Both the position numbers and the translations under genes were made by a program. Positions 27,566-36,600 of a stretch of DNA of 64,000 bases are shown piece after piece. Position 1 is the first letter of the stretch. Every line of letters begins with the position of its first letter. Below the pieces are notes generated by a model. That model was not told the origin of the DNA and did not search any database. It saw only the letters and a program-made list of their open reading frames with translations. This DNA comes from Serinibacter arcticus (GTDB lineage: Bacteria; Actinomycetota; Actinomycetes; Actinomycetales; Beutenbergiaceae): NCBI RefSeq assembly GCF_003121705.1, contig NZ_PYHR01000002.1, positions 2,604,001 through 2,668,000 of the forward strand, read 5' to 3'.

Positions 27566-27864
27566 GCTTCGAGGTCACCCCGTCCGAGCTGCGGGGCGCG
27601 GCCGGCACCTGGCAGGACCACGGCGAGTCCCTCGGGTCCGCGAACGCCCACCTCGGCACCGCGCAGGGCGCGACGACGGCGCTGGGGCCGCGCGTGCAGG
27701 CGGCGGCCGACACGTTCCTGACGCAGTGGAAGACGACGGTTGCGGACGCGGCTGGAGCTGCGGCGTCGAACTCGGTGGCGCTCTCGGGAGCGGCCGACGC
27801 CTACGACTCGATCGACGAGGAGCAGGGCGAGGCGCTGCGGCGCCTGCTGCCCTGGGCGGGCTGA
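27562..27864 (+). CDS. WXG100/ESX-like small helical protein
   Basis: 100 aa, ATG overlapping the lipoprotein stop by 4 bp. Exactly the WXG100 size and a helical hairpin pattern: first helix PSELRGAAGTWQDHGESLGSA, second helix around QAAADTFLTQWKTTVADAAGAAASNSVALSGAADAY. The turn lacks a textbook W-x-G, so the assignment rests on size, heptad pattern and context. It probably pairs with the hydrolase N-terminus as a secretion partner or structural element. A type VII EccC ATPase is not in the window. Confidence 0.8.
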   Translation: MSFEVTPSELRGAAGTWQDHGESLGSANAHLGTAQGATTALGPRVQAAADTFLTQWKTTVADAAGAAASNSVALSGAADAYDSIDEEQGEALRRLLPWAG

Positions 27865-27867
27865 GCC

Positions 27868-28857
27868 ATGACCGCACCCGAGAACACCCGCACCATCGAC
27901 GTCGAGGTCACCGGACCGTTCGGCATCCGAGGCAGCCTGAACCAGGCCGAGGCGCGGATCGTCGCCGTCGAGGGCCTCACCGTGGCGCACGTCGAGCTCG
28001 TCGCGACGTCGAAGCGTGGCGCCGACCTGCTCGACGACGCCATGACCCTCACCCCCGAGGGCCTCGAGATCCGCCTCCCCACCATGTCGGAGGCGATCGC
28101 CGCGCAGGGGCTCTGGCGCGGACTCGCCTCTGGGGCGTCGTGGGGGCTGCGGGTGGAGGCGCGCGTGCCGGCCGGGAGCTGGCTCGACCTGCGCTCGAAG
28201 GTCGCCTCGCTGAAGACCGAGGGGCGGTTCGGTTCGGTCCGCTGGGCCTCCAGCCTCGGCGACGTCACGCTCGAGCGGACCGAGTTCCTCAGTGCGGACA
28301 TCGGGATGGGCAACCTCAAGGTCGGCTACTGCGACGCGGCGGAGATCACCGGCGGCGCGGGCGACGTCAAGATCACCGAGGTCGGCGGCTCGCTCACGAT
28401 CGACGGCGGTGTCGGGGACGTGCGGGTGCGGACGCTGCGCGGCACCGCCGCGATCGTCACGGGGCTCGGGGACGTCACCCTCGGCGAGGTGAGCGCGAGC
28501 GGCGGCACCGCGAACGACGACGGGGGTCGGGAGGCCGCCGACGTCCGCGTTACGTGCACCGCCGGTGACATCAAGATCAAGGAGCTGGTGACCGGATCGG
28601 TTCGGCTCGGCACGACGATGGGCGACGTGACGGTGGGCGTGGCACGCGGGTCGGACCTCGTGGGCGCTGACCTCCGGTCGGAGTCCGGCAGTGCCCGGTG
28701 CAAGGTCCCGGTCGTCCCCGGTCCTCGGCTGAGCGGACCGCTCGACGTCCCGCTCGCGTGGGGGACGCCAACGCCCGGCGTGCACATCCACGCCGAGTCC
28801 AGCTCGGGCGACATCACCGTGCGTGACTCGCGTCGGGGCAAGCGCGACCGGACGTAG
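27868..28857 (+). CDS. DUF4097-like beta-repeat protein
   Basis: 329 aa, ATG 3 bp after the WXG100-like gene, so probably the same operon. From about residue 110 the protein is a ladder of short beta repeats with the period G-D-V-x-(L/I/V): SSLGDVTLERT, GAGDVKITEV, GVGDVRVRTL, GLGDVTLGEV, TAGDIKIKEL, TMGDVTVGV and SSGDITVRDS, the signature of DUF4097/adhesin-like putative beta-solenoids. No signal peptide or membrane helix, so probably cytoplasmic. Function unknown; such proteins often accompany envelope or anti-sigma genes. Confidence 0.85.
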   Translation: MTAPENTRTIDVEVTGPFGIRGSLNQAEARIVAVEGLTVAHVELVATSKRGADLLDDAMTLTPEGLEIRLPTMSEAIAAQGLWRGLASGASWGLRVEARVPAGSWLDLRSKVASLKTEGRFGSVRWASSLGDVTLERTEFLSADIGMGNLKVGYCDAAEITGGAGDVKITEVGGSLTIDGGVGDVRVRTLRGTAAIVTGLGDVTLGEVSASGGTANDDGGREAADVRVTCTAGDIKIKELVTGSVRLGTTMGDVTVGVARGSDLVGADLRSESGSARCKVPVVPGPRLSGPLDVPLAWGTPTPGVHIHAESSSGDITVRDSRRGKRDRT

Positions 28858-28981
28858 GTCCATACGTAGCGCCATGCCGCGCGCCGGCGGTGGATGGGCA
28901 GTTCTGCCCTTGCCCGCGCGGGGCGTGAACGGCAGGATCGGACGGCCGCACGCGCGTCCGCGCAGGTCAGAGGGGGAGTGG

Positions 28982-30085
28982 ATGACCACCGAGAACGAGC
29001 CGCCCGTGGGTGACGAACCCGCGCAGGAGCCGCCCGCTCCTGCGCCGACCACCCCGCCGTCGCCGGTTCCACCGATGCCCGCCCCGATGGACCCGCGCGC
29101 CCGTCGCCGCACACTCCTCGTGCTCGCCACGATCGCCGTCGTCGCCGCCGGCACCTGGATCACGGTCTCCACGCTCACCGACCCCGAGCGTCAGGCGCGC
29201 GCCGCCGCGACGGACTACCTCCGGGCGCTCGAGGACGGCGACGCCGACACCGCCGTCGCAGCGCTCAGCTCCACGTTCACGCCCGGGTGCCCCGAGATCC
29301 TCACCTCCGACGTCTACCGCGAGGTGCCGGACCGGCCGACGGGCGCCGTCGTCTCCGACGTCACGGTCTACAGCTCGGTCGATGACGACCGGCCCCGCGC
29401 CGTCGTGGACGTGGTCTACCAGCGTGGAGAGGGAGGGGACAGCCGCTCGGCCGGGATCGAGCTCGTGCGCACGAGCGAGGGCTGGAAGGTCGACATCGAG
29501 TCGGAGCTCGCGGCCGGCGCCCCGCCCGTGGGCGCGATCGTCGGAGCCGGCGAGTTCACGGTGGACGACACGTGCTCGGTCCCCGCCAGCGAGAAGGTCG
29601 AGGTGCGGCTCCTGCCCGGGAGCTACACGCTCGGCTACGCCGATCCCTTCCACCTCGAGCAGGCGCCGACATTCCGGGTCACGCTTCCGGGCGCCTCCGA
29701 GCAGACGATCACGCCCGTGGTGCGCCCCGAGGTCGGCGACGCGGCCCGCGAGCAGGTGCTCGCGTGGGTCACCGCCTGCGTCGAGGGCGGCTGGGGCGGT
29801 CCGACCTGCGAGGGCGAGGAGGTCGACGTCCCGGGCTATCTCGCCCCGACCGCCGGAGGACTCGTGGAGGACCTCGGGGTCGGGTTCGTCCGCGACCCGG
29901 CCGGAGGCTGGCGGTTCGACGCGTCGGCGGCGCAGGACGTCGACGGCACGACCGTGTGCGGCCCCGACGCCACCTCGTGGTGCGTGCCGGACGAGCCGAT
30001 CACGGGAACGGTCTACTTCCGCTACACGGGGTCGGTCGTCGTCGACGACGACGGCGCCGTCACCCTGACGAAGGAGGCACGATGA
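28982..30085 (+). CDS. Membrane-anchored exported protein, family A copy 1
   Basis: 367 aa. ATG 28982 follows GAGGGGGAG; the upstream frame to 28823 is not used. Cytosolic Pro-rich N-terminus, then one transmembrane helix (about residues 42-62, TLLVLATIAVVAAGTWITVS), then an exported region starting with a helix ATDYLRALEDGDADTAVAAL (a DUF4878/NTF2-like lead-in), followed by beta-rich sequence with Cys pairs. Homologous along its length to the proteins at 30082 and 59023 (shared YLxALExGDAxTA, CPxxLTxxVY, a C-terminal CVPxxP and a terminal VDDDGAVTLT-type motif). Overlaps the next gene by 4 bp. Function unknown. Confidence 0.85.
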   Translation: MTTENEPPVGDEPAQEPPAPAPTTPPSPVPPMPAPMDPRARRRTLLVLATIAVVAAGTWITVSTLTDPERQARAAATDYLRALEDGDADTAVAALSSTFTPGCPEILTSDVYREVPDRPTGAVVSDVTVYSSVDDDRPRAVVDVVYQRGEGGDSRSAGIELVRTSEGWKVDIESELAAGAPPVGAIVGAGEFTVDDTCSVPASEKVEVRLLPGSYTLGYADPFHLEQAPTFRVTLPGASEQTITPVVRPEVGDAAREQVLAWVTACVEGGWGGPTCEGEEVDVPGYLAPTAGGLVEDLGVGFVRDPAGGWRFDASAAQDVDGTTVCGPDATSWCVPDEPITGTVYFRYTGSVVVDDDGAVTLTKEAR

Positions 30086-31107
30086 CCCCCGGACCCTCGA
30101 GCAACGGGCTTCGCGCCCTGCTCGCGTCGCTCGCCGTCCTCCCGGTGCTGGCGCTCGCGGCCTGCTCGCCCTCGACCGACCGGTACGAGATCGGCGACCG
30201 GGACGAGGACCGGGTGCGCGACGTCGTCACCTCCTACCTCGACGCGCTCGCCGAGGGAGACGCGGAGACCGCGCTCGAGCTGCTCGGGGTCGCGGCGCAC
30301 GAGACGGTCTGCCCCGATCTCGTGACGAACGCCGTGTACGGCGAGGTCGCCGGTCGCCCCGTCGACGGCGAGATCACCGACATCACCGTGACGGCGGGCA
30401 GCCTCCGGGTCGGGCGGCCGACGGCGACGGTCGCGGTCGAGCACGCGTGGGACGGCGAGGAGACCCTCCGTCGCGCGCAGGTCGCGCTGGTGCGCGGCGA
30501 CGACGGGTGGCAGGTCGAGGAGGACGGCGCACTGGGCCTCCAGAGGGTCGAGCTCGGGATCGACGGCGGCGCCGTCCTGGCGCTGGACGGCGCGTGCCAC
30601 GCGAGCCCCGGCGAGGCGAGCTCGGTCACGGTGCTCCCGGGCACGTACTCGGTCACGGTCGAGGACACGGCCGGGATCGGCACGGTCGAGCCGTTCGAGC
30701 ACCAGGTGCCCGGATCCGACTACACGCTGGTCCAGCTGCAGCCCCGGCCCGAGGTCGTCTCCGACGTGACCGGTCAGCTCACCGCGTGGATCGACGCGTG
30801 CGCCGCCGACCCGCTGGCCGACGCCACGTGCCCCGACGGGGTCGACACGGTGCTCCGGCGTCTCGACATCACCGAGCGCGACCCGGTCGAGGACCGGGAC
30901 GTGGGGCTGTTCCTGACCCGCGACGGCTGGGCCTACAGCCTGACGGGGAGCCAGGAGATCCGCGGCACCCTGCGCGCCGACGGCTGCATCGGTCAGGGTG
31001 AGCGGTGCGTCCCCGGGGCCCCGCGGAGCGACCTCGTCAGCTATCGCCTCACGGGCACCGTCACGCTCGACGACGACGGCGCGGTGGTGCTGACACCGAG
31101 CTCCTGA
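30082..31107 (+). CDS. Exported lipoprotein, family A copy 2
   Basis: 341 aa, ATG overlapping the previous stop (ATGA) after AAGGAGG. Type II signal peptide with lipobox LAAC (VLALAACSPS). The mature part has the same plan as copy 1: VTSYLDALAEGDAETALELL, CPDLVTNAVYGEVAGRPVDGEI, a GTYSVTVED segment, CPDG and CVPGAP near the end, then VTLDDDGAVVLT. Copy 1 is a transmembrane-anchored paralogue, copy 2 a lipoprotein, so the same domain is displayed on the outer face by two anchors. No enzymatic motif. Confidence 0.86.
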   Translation: MTPGPSSNGLRALLASLAVLPVLALAACSPSTDRYEIGDRDEDRVRDVVTSYLDALAEGDAETALELLGVAAHETVCPDLVTNAVYGEVAGRPVDGEITDITVTAGSLRVGRPTATVAVEHAWDGEETLRRAQVALVRGDDGWQVEEDGALGLQRVELGIDGGAVLALDGACHASPGEASSVTVLPGTYSVTVEDTAGIGTVEPFEHQVPGSDYTLVQLQPRPEVVSDVTGQLTAWIDACAADPLADATCPDGVDTVLRRLDITERDPVEDRDVGLFLTRDGWAYSLTGSQEIRGTLRADGCIGQGERCVPGAPRSDLVSYRLTGTVTLDDDGAVVLTPSS

Positions 31108-31115
31108 GCGGGGTG

Positions 31116-31137
31116 CGGCGCCCAGAGCGAGGCGCCG
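31116..31137 (+). terminator. Short GC hairpin after the lipoprotein gene
   Basis: CGGCGCC and GGCGCCG form a perfect 7-bp stem with an 8-base loop, 8 bp after the stop at 31107. No U-tract follows. It is a possible weak terminator separating this operon from vapBC. Confidence 0.4.
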
Positions 31138-31214
31138 AGAACGCTGACGCTCGCGGCTGCAGCGCTCCAGGCGCGAGCGACGACGTTCGCGTGGCCCGGT
31201 GCCTGACGCGCTCG

Positions 31215-31248
31215 ACCTGCACATACCTGCACATGCTACGGTCCGCGC
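31215..31248 (+). promoter_or_regulatory. vapBC promoter with tandem operator-like repeat
   Basis: Two adjacent copies of ACCTGCACAT (31215-31224 and 31225-31234) precede a -10-like TACGGT (31237-31242), which is 6 bases before the ATG of vapB. The spacing implies transcription starting at or next to the start codon, giving a leaderless mRNA, and there is no ribosome binding site. Direct repeats over a toxin-antitoxin promoter are typical autoregulatory sites for ribbon-helix-helix antitoxins. Confidence 0.6.
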
Positions 31249-31536
31249 ATGTCCACTCTCGAGCGTCGTCTTCAGGTCCTCCTCGACCAGGATCGTTTCG
31301 CGAGACTCGAGGCCGAGTCGGCAACGACCGGGCGCTCGATCGGCTCCATCGTGCGCACGGCGATCGACCAGCACTTCTCGACGGCGGGGGTCGAGCTGGC
31401 TCGCGCCGCTGCCGCCAGGCGCATCCTCGACGCCACCGCCGAGACCGACGGGAGAGAGCCGGACTGGGCGGAGTCGAAGGCCGCGATCGTCGGCGACGCC
31501 GACCGTTCGGTCGGGGCCGATGGCGCCGGCCGATGA
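31249..31536 (+). CDS. vapB: VapB-like ribbon-helix-helix antitoxin
   Basis: 95 aa. The N-terminal 45 residues fit a ribbon-helix-helix DNA-binding domain (strand RLQVLLDQDRFARLEAESATTG, then helix SIGSIVRTAIDQHF). The C-terminal half is charged and likely disordered, the part that wraps the toxin. ATG at 31249 directly follows a -10-like element, so translation is probably leaderless. Overlaps vapC by 4 bp (ATGA). It neutralises VapC and probably represses its own promoter via the direct repeats upstream. Confidence 0.85.
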   Translation: MSTLERRLQVLLDQDRFARLEAESATTGRSIGSIVRTAIDQHFSTAGVELARAAAARRILDATAETDGREPDWAESKAAIVGDADRSVGADGAGR

Positions 31537-31940
31537 CGGCCGAGCGGCTCTTCCTCGACACCGCGGTGCTCGCCCTGGCGGTCGGGGGAGAGCGCCCGCT
31601 CCGGGAGGCCTGCCGGACACTGCTCGAGCGGGCGGCGCGGGGTGAGGCGGAGATCCACGTGAGCGTCGAGGCCCTGCAGGAGCTGCTGTTCCACCGGATG
31701 CGGCGCGGGTCCCGCCCGGACGCCGTCGCGCTGGTCAGGGACGTGCGCGAGCTGTGTCACGTCCACCCGTTCGAGGACTCGGTCCTGCTGCGGACGCTCG
31801 ACCTCGCGGCGACCACGTCGCTCGGGGGCCGCGACGCGGTGCACGCCGCCACCGCGCTCGTCGCAGGGTTCGAGGAGATCGTGACGCCGGACCACGACTT
31901 CGACGCGGTGCCGGGACTCCGCCGTCGGGACCCGGTGTGA
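31533..31940 (+). CDS. vapC: VapC-like PIN-domain toxin
   Basis: 135 aa, ATG overlapping the antitoxin stop. PIN-domain acidic residues are in the right order: FLDTAVLALA (Asp9), SVEALQEL (Glu about 46), GGRDAVHAATAL (Asp about 99) and TPDHDFDAVPG near the C-terminus. In this family they bind Mg2+/Mn2+ and cleave tRNA or rRNA. Length is standard. It forms a complete toxin-antitoxin operon with vapB. Confidence 0.9.
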   Translation: MTAERLFLDTAVLALAVGGERPLREACRTLLERAARGEAEIHVSVEALQELLFHRMRRGSRPDAVALVRDVRELCHVHPFEDSVLLRTLDLAATTSLGGRDAVHAATALVAGFEEIVTPDHDFDAVPGLRRRDPV

Positions 31941-32066
31941 GGTGAGCGCCCGGCTGCCCCGGTCGCCCCGGACGGGCCGACGACGCCGACCGGGGTTAGG
32001 GTCGCTCCGGCGCACCACCGGGCGCGCCCCTCGGGCACACGGCCGTGCCTCGCTGAAGGAGCCCCG

Positions 32067-32978
32067 ATGCCACCGTCGACCGCGGCGGCCCCTGCACTCG
32101 CCGCCACGGAGAAACCCGCCGTCGTCTGCGAGTCCGTCGTCCGCATCCACCGCCACGGCTCCATCGAGGTGCAGGCCCTCCAGGGCCTGGACCTGAGCGT
32201 CGAGCGCGGCGAGATGATCGCCGTCGTCGGCCCCTCCGGCGCCGGGAAGTCCACGCTCCTGTCGATCCTCGCGGGCTCGGACGCCCCCTCCGCCGGCCGC
32301 GTCCACGTCGACGGTTGGGACCTCGGCGCCCTCTCGACGGCCGGCCGGGTGCGGTACCGGCGCGGCGTCGTCGGCGTCGTGCGCCAGCAGACCTCCCGCA
32401 ACCTCGTGGCCCACCTCACCGCGGAGGAGAACGTCGCGATGCCGGCCGCGCTCGGCGGCACCTCCCGCAAGGTCCGCCGCACCCGTTCCGCCGAGCTGCT
32501 GGACCGGCTCGGGGTCGGCGACTGCGCCCGGCGCCTGCCGCACGAGATGTCCGGCGGCCAGCAGCAGCGGGTCGCGCTCGCCGTCGCCCTCGCCAACGGA
32601 CCGAGCGTCCTGCTCGCCGACGAGCCCACGGGCGAGCTCGACACCACCACCGCGCACGAGATCCTCGGCGCCCTGCGCACCGTCAGCCGCGAGGACGGCA
32701 TCACCGTCGTCGTCGTCACGCACGACGCCACGGTGAGCGACTCGGTCGAGCGCACCGTCGCGATCCGGGACGGGCGCACCAGCTCGGAGGTGCTGCGCAC
32801 CTTCTCGGACGACGGCGCGGGCGGCTCCCACGTCGTCGCGCAGGAGTACGCCGTGATGGACCGCGCCGGGCGCGTGCAGATCCCGCGCGAGTACCGCGAG
32901 GCGCTCGAGCTGACGCGCCGCGTGCGGCTCGCCCTCGAGGCCGACCACGTGTCGCTGTGGCCGGACGGCGAGCGATGA
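32067..32978 (+). CDS. ABC transporter ATP-binding protein with AbrB-like C-terminal extension
   Basis: 303 aa, ATG after AAGGAG. First of two ATPases in a four-gene MacB/FtsX-type exporter operon. Walker A GPSGAGKST (about 55-63), signature MSGGQQQRVALA, Walker B VLLADEPTGELD and the switch His (VTHD) are present. After residue 255 there is an extra 50-residue tail, YAVMDRAGRVQIPREYREAL..VRLALEADHVSLWP, whose pattern resembles the swapped-hairpin AbrB/SpoVT fold (DxxGRVxIP). Overlaps the next gene by 4 bp. It powers the permeases encoded downstream; the substrate is unknown. Confidence 0.9.
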   Translation: MPPSTAAAPALAATEKPAVVCESVVRIHRHGSIEVQALQGLDLSVERGEMIAVVGPSGAGKSTLLSILAGSDAPSAGRVHVDGWDLGALSTAGRVRYRRGVVGVVRQQTSRNLVAHLTAEENVAMPAALGGTSRKVRRTRSAELLDRLGVGDCARRLPHEMSGGQQQRVALAVALANGPSVLLADEPTGELDTTTAHEILGALRTVSREDGITVVVVTHDATVSDSVERTVAIRDGRTSSEVLRTFSDDGAGGSHVVAQEYAVMDRAGRVQIPREYREALELTRRVRLALEADHVSLWPDGER

Positions 32979-33691
32979 GCGCCGCCGTCGAACGCAGCAC
33001 CCCCGAGCCCGCCCCCGAGCCCACCGTCGTCGTCGACGACCTCCACCGCTCCTACGGCACCGGCCCGGCCGCCGTCCACGCCCTGCGCGGCGTCTCCTTC
33101 ACCGCCCACCGCGGCGAGCTCGTCGCGATCGTCGGCCGCTCCGGCTCGGGCAAGACGACGCTCCTCAACATCGTCGCCGGCCTCGAGTCGGCCGACGCCG
33201 GCCGCGTCAGCGTGGCCGGCACCGACGTCACCGCCCTGGACGAGGACGGCCGCGACGGCCTGCGCCGCCAGGGCGTCGCGATGATCCTGCAGGGGTTCGG
33301 CCTCGTGGAGGAGCTCACCGCCGCCGAGAACGTCGGCCTCCCGCTGCGGCTGCAGCGCTGGCGACCGGCCCGGCGCGAGCGACGCGTCGCCACGCTGCTC
33401 GGCCTCGTCGGCCTCGAGGGGCACGCCGCGCACCGCCCCGACGAGCTGTCCGGCGGCCAGATGCAGCGCGTCGCCGTCGCCCGCGCGCTCGCCGCCTCCC
33501 CGACCCTTCTCATCGCCGACGAGCCCACCGGCCAGCTCGACACCGACACGGGCCTCGCGGTCATGGCCCTCATCCGCGGCGTCGTCGAGGCCGAGGGCAT
33601 GACGGCCCTCCTGTCCACGCACGACCCCGTGATGATCGCGCTGGCCGACCGCGTGCTGCACCTGGAGGACGGGCGCCTCACCGGTGACTGA
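32975..33691 (+). CDS. ABC transporter ATP-binding protein (MacB/LolD type)
   Basis: 238 aa, ATG overlapping the first ATPase (ATGA). Walker A GRSGSGKTT, signature LSGGQMQRVAVA, Walker B LLIADEPTGQLD and switch His STHD. Unlike its neighbour it has no C-terminal extension. Two different ATPases in one operon suggest an asymmetric heterodimer. It overlaps the first permease gene by 8 bp. Confidence 0.93.
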   Translation: MSAAVERSTPEPAPEPTVVVDDLHRSYGTGPAAVHALRGVSFTAHRGELVAIVGRSGSGKTTLLNIVAGLESADAGRVSVAGTDVTALDEDGRDGLRRQGVAMILQGFGLVEELTAAENVGLPLRLQRWRPARRERRVATLLGLVGLEGHAAHRPDELSGGQMQRVAVARALAASPTLLIADEPTGQLDTDTGLAVMALIRGVVEAEGMTALLSTHDPVMIALADRVLHLEDGRLTGD

Positions 33692-36600
33692 TGCACGTCG
33701 CCTGCCGCCCGCGCTCAAGCGTGCGCTTGCCCAGTGGCCGCTGCTCGCCACCGTCACGCTGGCGCTCGTCGTGTCCGGGACGCTCGCGGCCCTGTGCGCG
33801 CTGCTCGCGACGGCGGGCGTCGCGGGCGGTCTCGCCGACCGGTTCCGGGGTGGTGACGACGCGGCCGTCGTCTCCGCCTACCTCGTCATGGAGGACGACG
33901 GCGCGGCGTCCGGCGCGGCCGCGCTCGCCGCTCTCGCGGGCATGACCACCGACGCCGCCGGCGACCTCGCCCTGCCCGCCTCCACCTGGGCCGTCTCGGA
34001 CCTGTCCTACCTCCCCGGCTCTGACCCCCGCGCCACGTACCTGCTCGACGCCGACACCGCCGCCGACCACGCGACCCTCGAGGCCGGGCGGTGGCCCGAG
34101 CCGTCCGCCGCGTCGGCCGGGGCCGACGACGCCGGCCCGCTCGAGGTCGTCCTCCTCCGCCCGACGGCGGACGCGCTCGCCGTCGCCGTCGGCGACGAGC
34201 TCGTGCTCGCCCCCCACGCGGGCCGCGAGCCCGACGGCGGGGAGGGCGCGCGCCGCGTCGCCGTCGTCGGCATCGCCGTGCGGGACGTCGACGCGCAGTG
34301 GCAGCGGGACCAGCTGAACGGCGAGGGGACGGGCACGGTGCTGGGGCGCCTCGACGCGTTCGGGCCCCTGCTCGTGGCGCCCGGCACGCTGCTCGACGCC
34401 GGCGCCCCCGTCACGCGCGGCAGCGTCCGCGTCGTCCCCGACCTCGCGAGCGAGCCCGAGCGAGCGCAGGCCATCGCCGACGGGGTGGCCGGCCTGCGGG
34501 CGCGCGCCCTCGACTCCCTCGGCGACGACGTCCGCTCCGTCTCCGTCCAGTCCGATCTCGGCAGCGAGGTGCGGGCCGGGCTGGCCGAGCAGAGCGTCAC
34601 GCGTTCGCTGGTGCTCGCCGTCCTCCTCGTCGTGGTCGCCGTCGCCGCGACGGTCCTGGCGCAGGTGGGCCGCGCCCTCGCCGCCCGACGCCGCGCCGAG
34701 TGGGCGCTCGCGAGCGCGCGCGGCGCCACGCGCTGGCAGGTCAGCCGCGGGACCGTCGCCGAGGCGGTCGTCGCCGCGGTGGTCGCGGCCGGGCTGGCGA
34801 CGGCGATCGCTCCCTTCGCGTACCGCGCGCTGGCCTCGTCGGGATCGGCGGCGTGGTGGCCCTCGGCCTCGGGGGCGGGTGCCGTGGGCATCGACGCGGT
34901 GGTGATCGCCGCCGTCGCGATCGGGACGCTCGTGCCCGCGGGGGTCGTCGCGGCCGAGGCGTGGCGCATCGCGGGCGGGCGCGGCTCCGGCCGGACGGCC
35001 CGCCCGGTGGTGCGCCTCGCGGGCGAGGTGCTGCTCGTCGTCCTCGCGGCGGTCGGCGTCGTGCAGCTGCGCACCCACGCCCCCAGCCCCGGCCTCGACC
35101 CGCTCCTCGTGCTGGCGCCCGGCGCCGTCCTGGCCGCCCTCGTCGCCGTCGCCCTGCGCGTGGTGCCGCTCGCCGCCCGCGCGGCCGACGGCGTCGTGCA
35201 CCGCGTGCGCGGCGCGGTGCTGCCCCTGGCCGTGTGGCGGATCGCGCGCGGCACGCTCGCCGGCGCCGCGGCCGCGGTGGTCTGGGCGGCGGCCACGCTC
35301 GCGTTCGTCGTCCCCGTGTCCGCGACGTGGTCGCAGTCGCGGGTGGACCAGGCCGAGGCGTCCGCGGGTGCCGACCTCACCGTCATCGACGCACCGGGCG
35401 GGGACACGGGCGTCGTCGTCGCCGACGCCGTCGGGGCCTCGCCCGCCGCGGTGCTGAGCCGGCCCGTGCAGCTCGGCTCGCGGCCCGGGTCCGCCCGGCT
35501 GGTCGCGCTCGACGCCGCGCGTGCGGACGAGGTGGTGCTCGGGCGGCTCGACGGCGCCGGGTCGGTTGCCGCCGGGTCGTGGTCGGAGGTCATGGCGCCG
35601 CTCGTGGACCGCGGCGACGGCACCGGCGCCGAGCCGGGCACCGTCGCCGACCCCCTCGGGGTGACCGTGACGGGGGACGCCGTCGGGATCGAGGGCTACC
35701 TCGCGCAGGCCACGGTGACCCTGGTGGTGCAGGCGCCGTCGGGGGAGAGGTCGTTGGTGGAGGCCGAGCCCGTGATCCTCGACGGCACCCCGCAGCGGCC
35801 GGTGCTCGCGGCCGAGACCGCGCTGCCCGACGGCGCGACCGTCCCCGCGGTGATGCTCGGCTTCGACCTGATCGCCGAGTCTCTGGACGCACCCTTCCTC
35901 AGCGGCGGCGCGACGGCGACGGTCGCCGTCGCGATCGACGGCGCCCCCGTGACCAGCTCGTGGACGGCGTCGTTCCGCGGGGTCGAGCAGTTCGGCGCGC
36001 TGCGCTTCGATGACGGCGCGATCGTCGTGACGGCGGGCGTCGACCTGCTGCTGGACCGCGGCACCCGGCTGCTGGTGAGCGCGTTCCCCGTGGCGGCTGC
36101 GCCCGAGGTGCCCGTGCTGGCGTCGGCGGAGCTCGCCGCGGATCTCGGGCTCGCCAACGGCGACCTGCTCGACCTGCGGGTCGGGGCCGCGGCCGTCACC
36201 GCGCGCGTCGCCGGCGTCATCCCCTACGTGCCCTCCGAACCCGGCGCCCCCACGCTGCTCGCCGACCGCTCGACGATCGCCGACGCGATGCTCGTGGCGG
36301 GCGAGACCGGGCCCGTCGTGGACGAGTGGTGGGTGGCGCAGCCCGGGGCCGACCCCGCGGACGCGGTCGCGCAGCTGGAGGCGGCGGGCCTCGAGCCCAC
36401 GGAACCCGAGCGGATCGCGACGGCGGACGCGGCGCGCGCGCCCCTGAGCCGCCCCGTGCTCGCCGCGCTCGCGCTGCTGGCCGCCGGCGCCGTCGTGCTC
36501 GCGTGGGCCGCCGTCGGCGCCGACGCCGCCGCCACCGCGCGGGCGCAGGCGATCGTCGACGCCCGGGTGCGCGCGCTGGGCGCCCGCCGCGCCGACGTGC

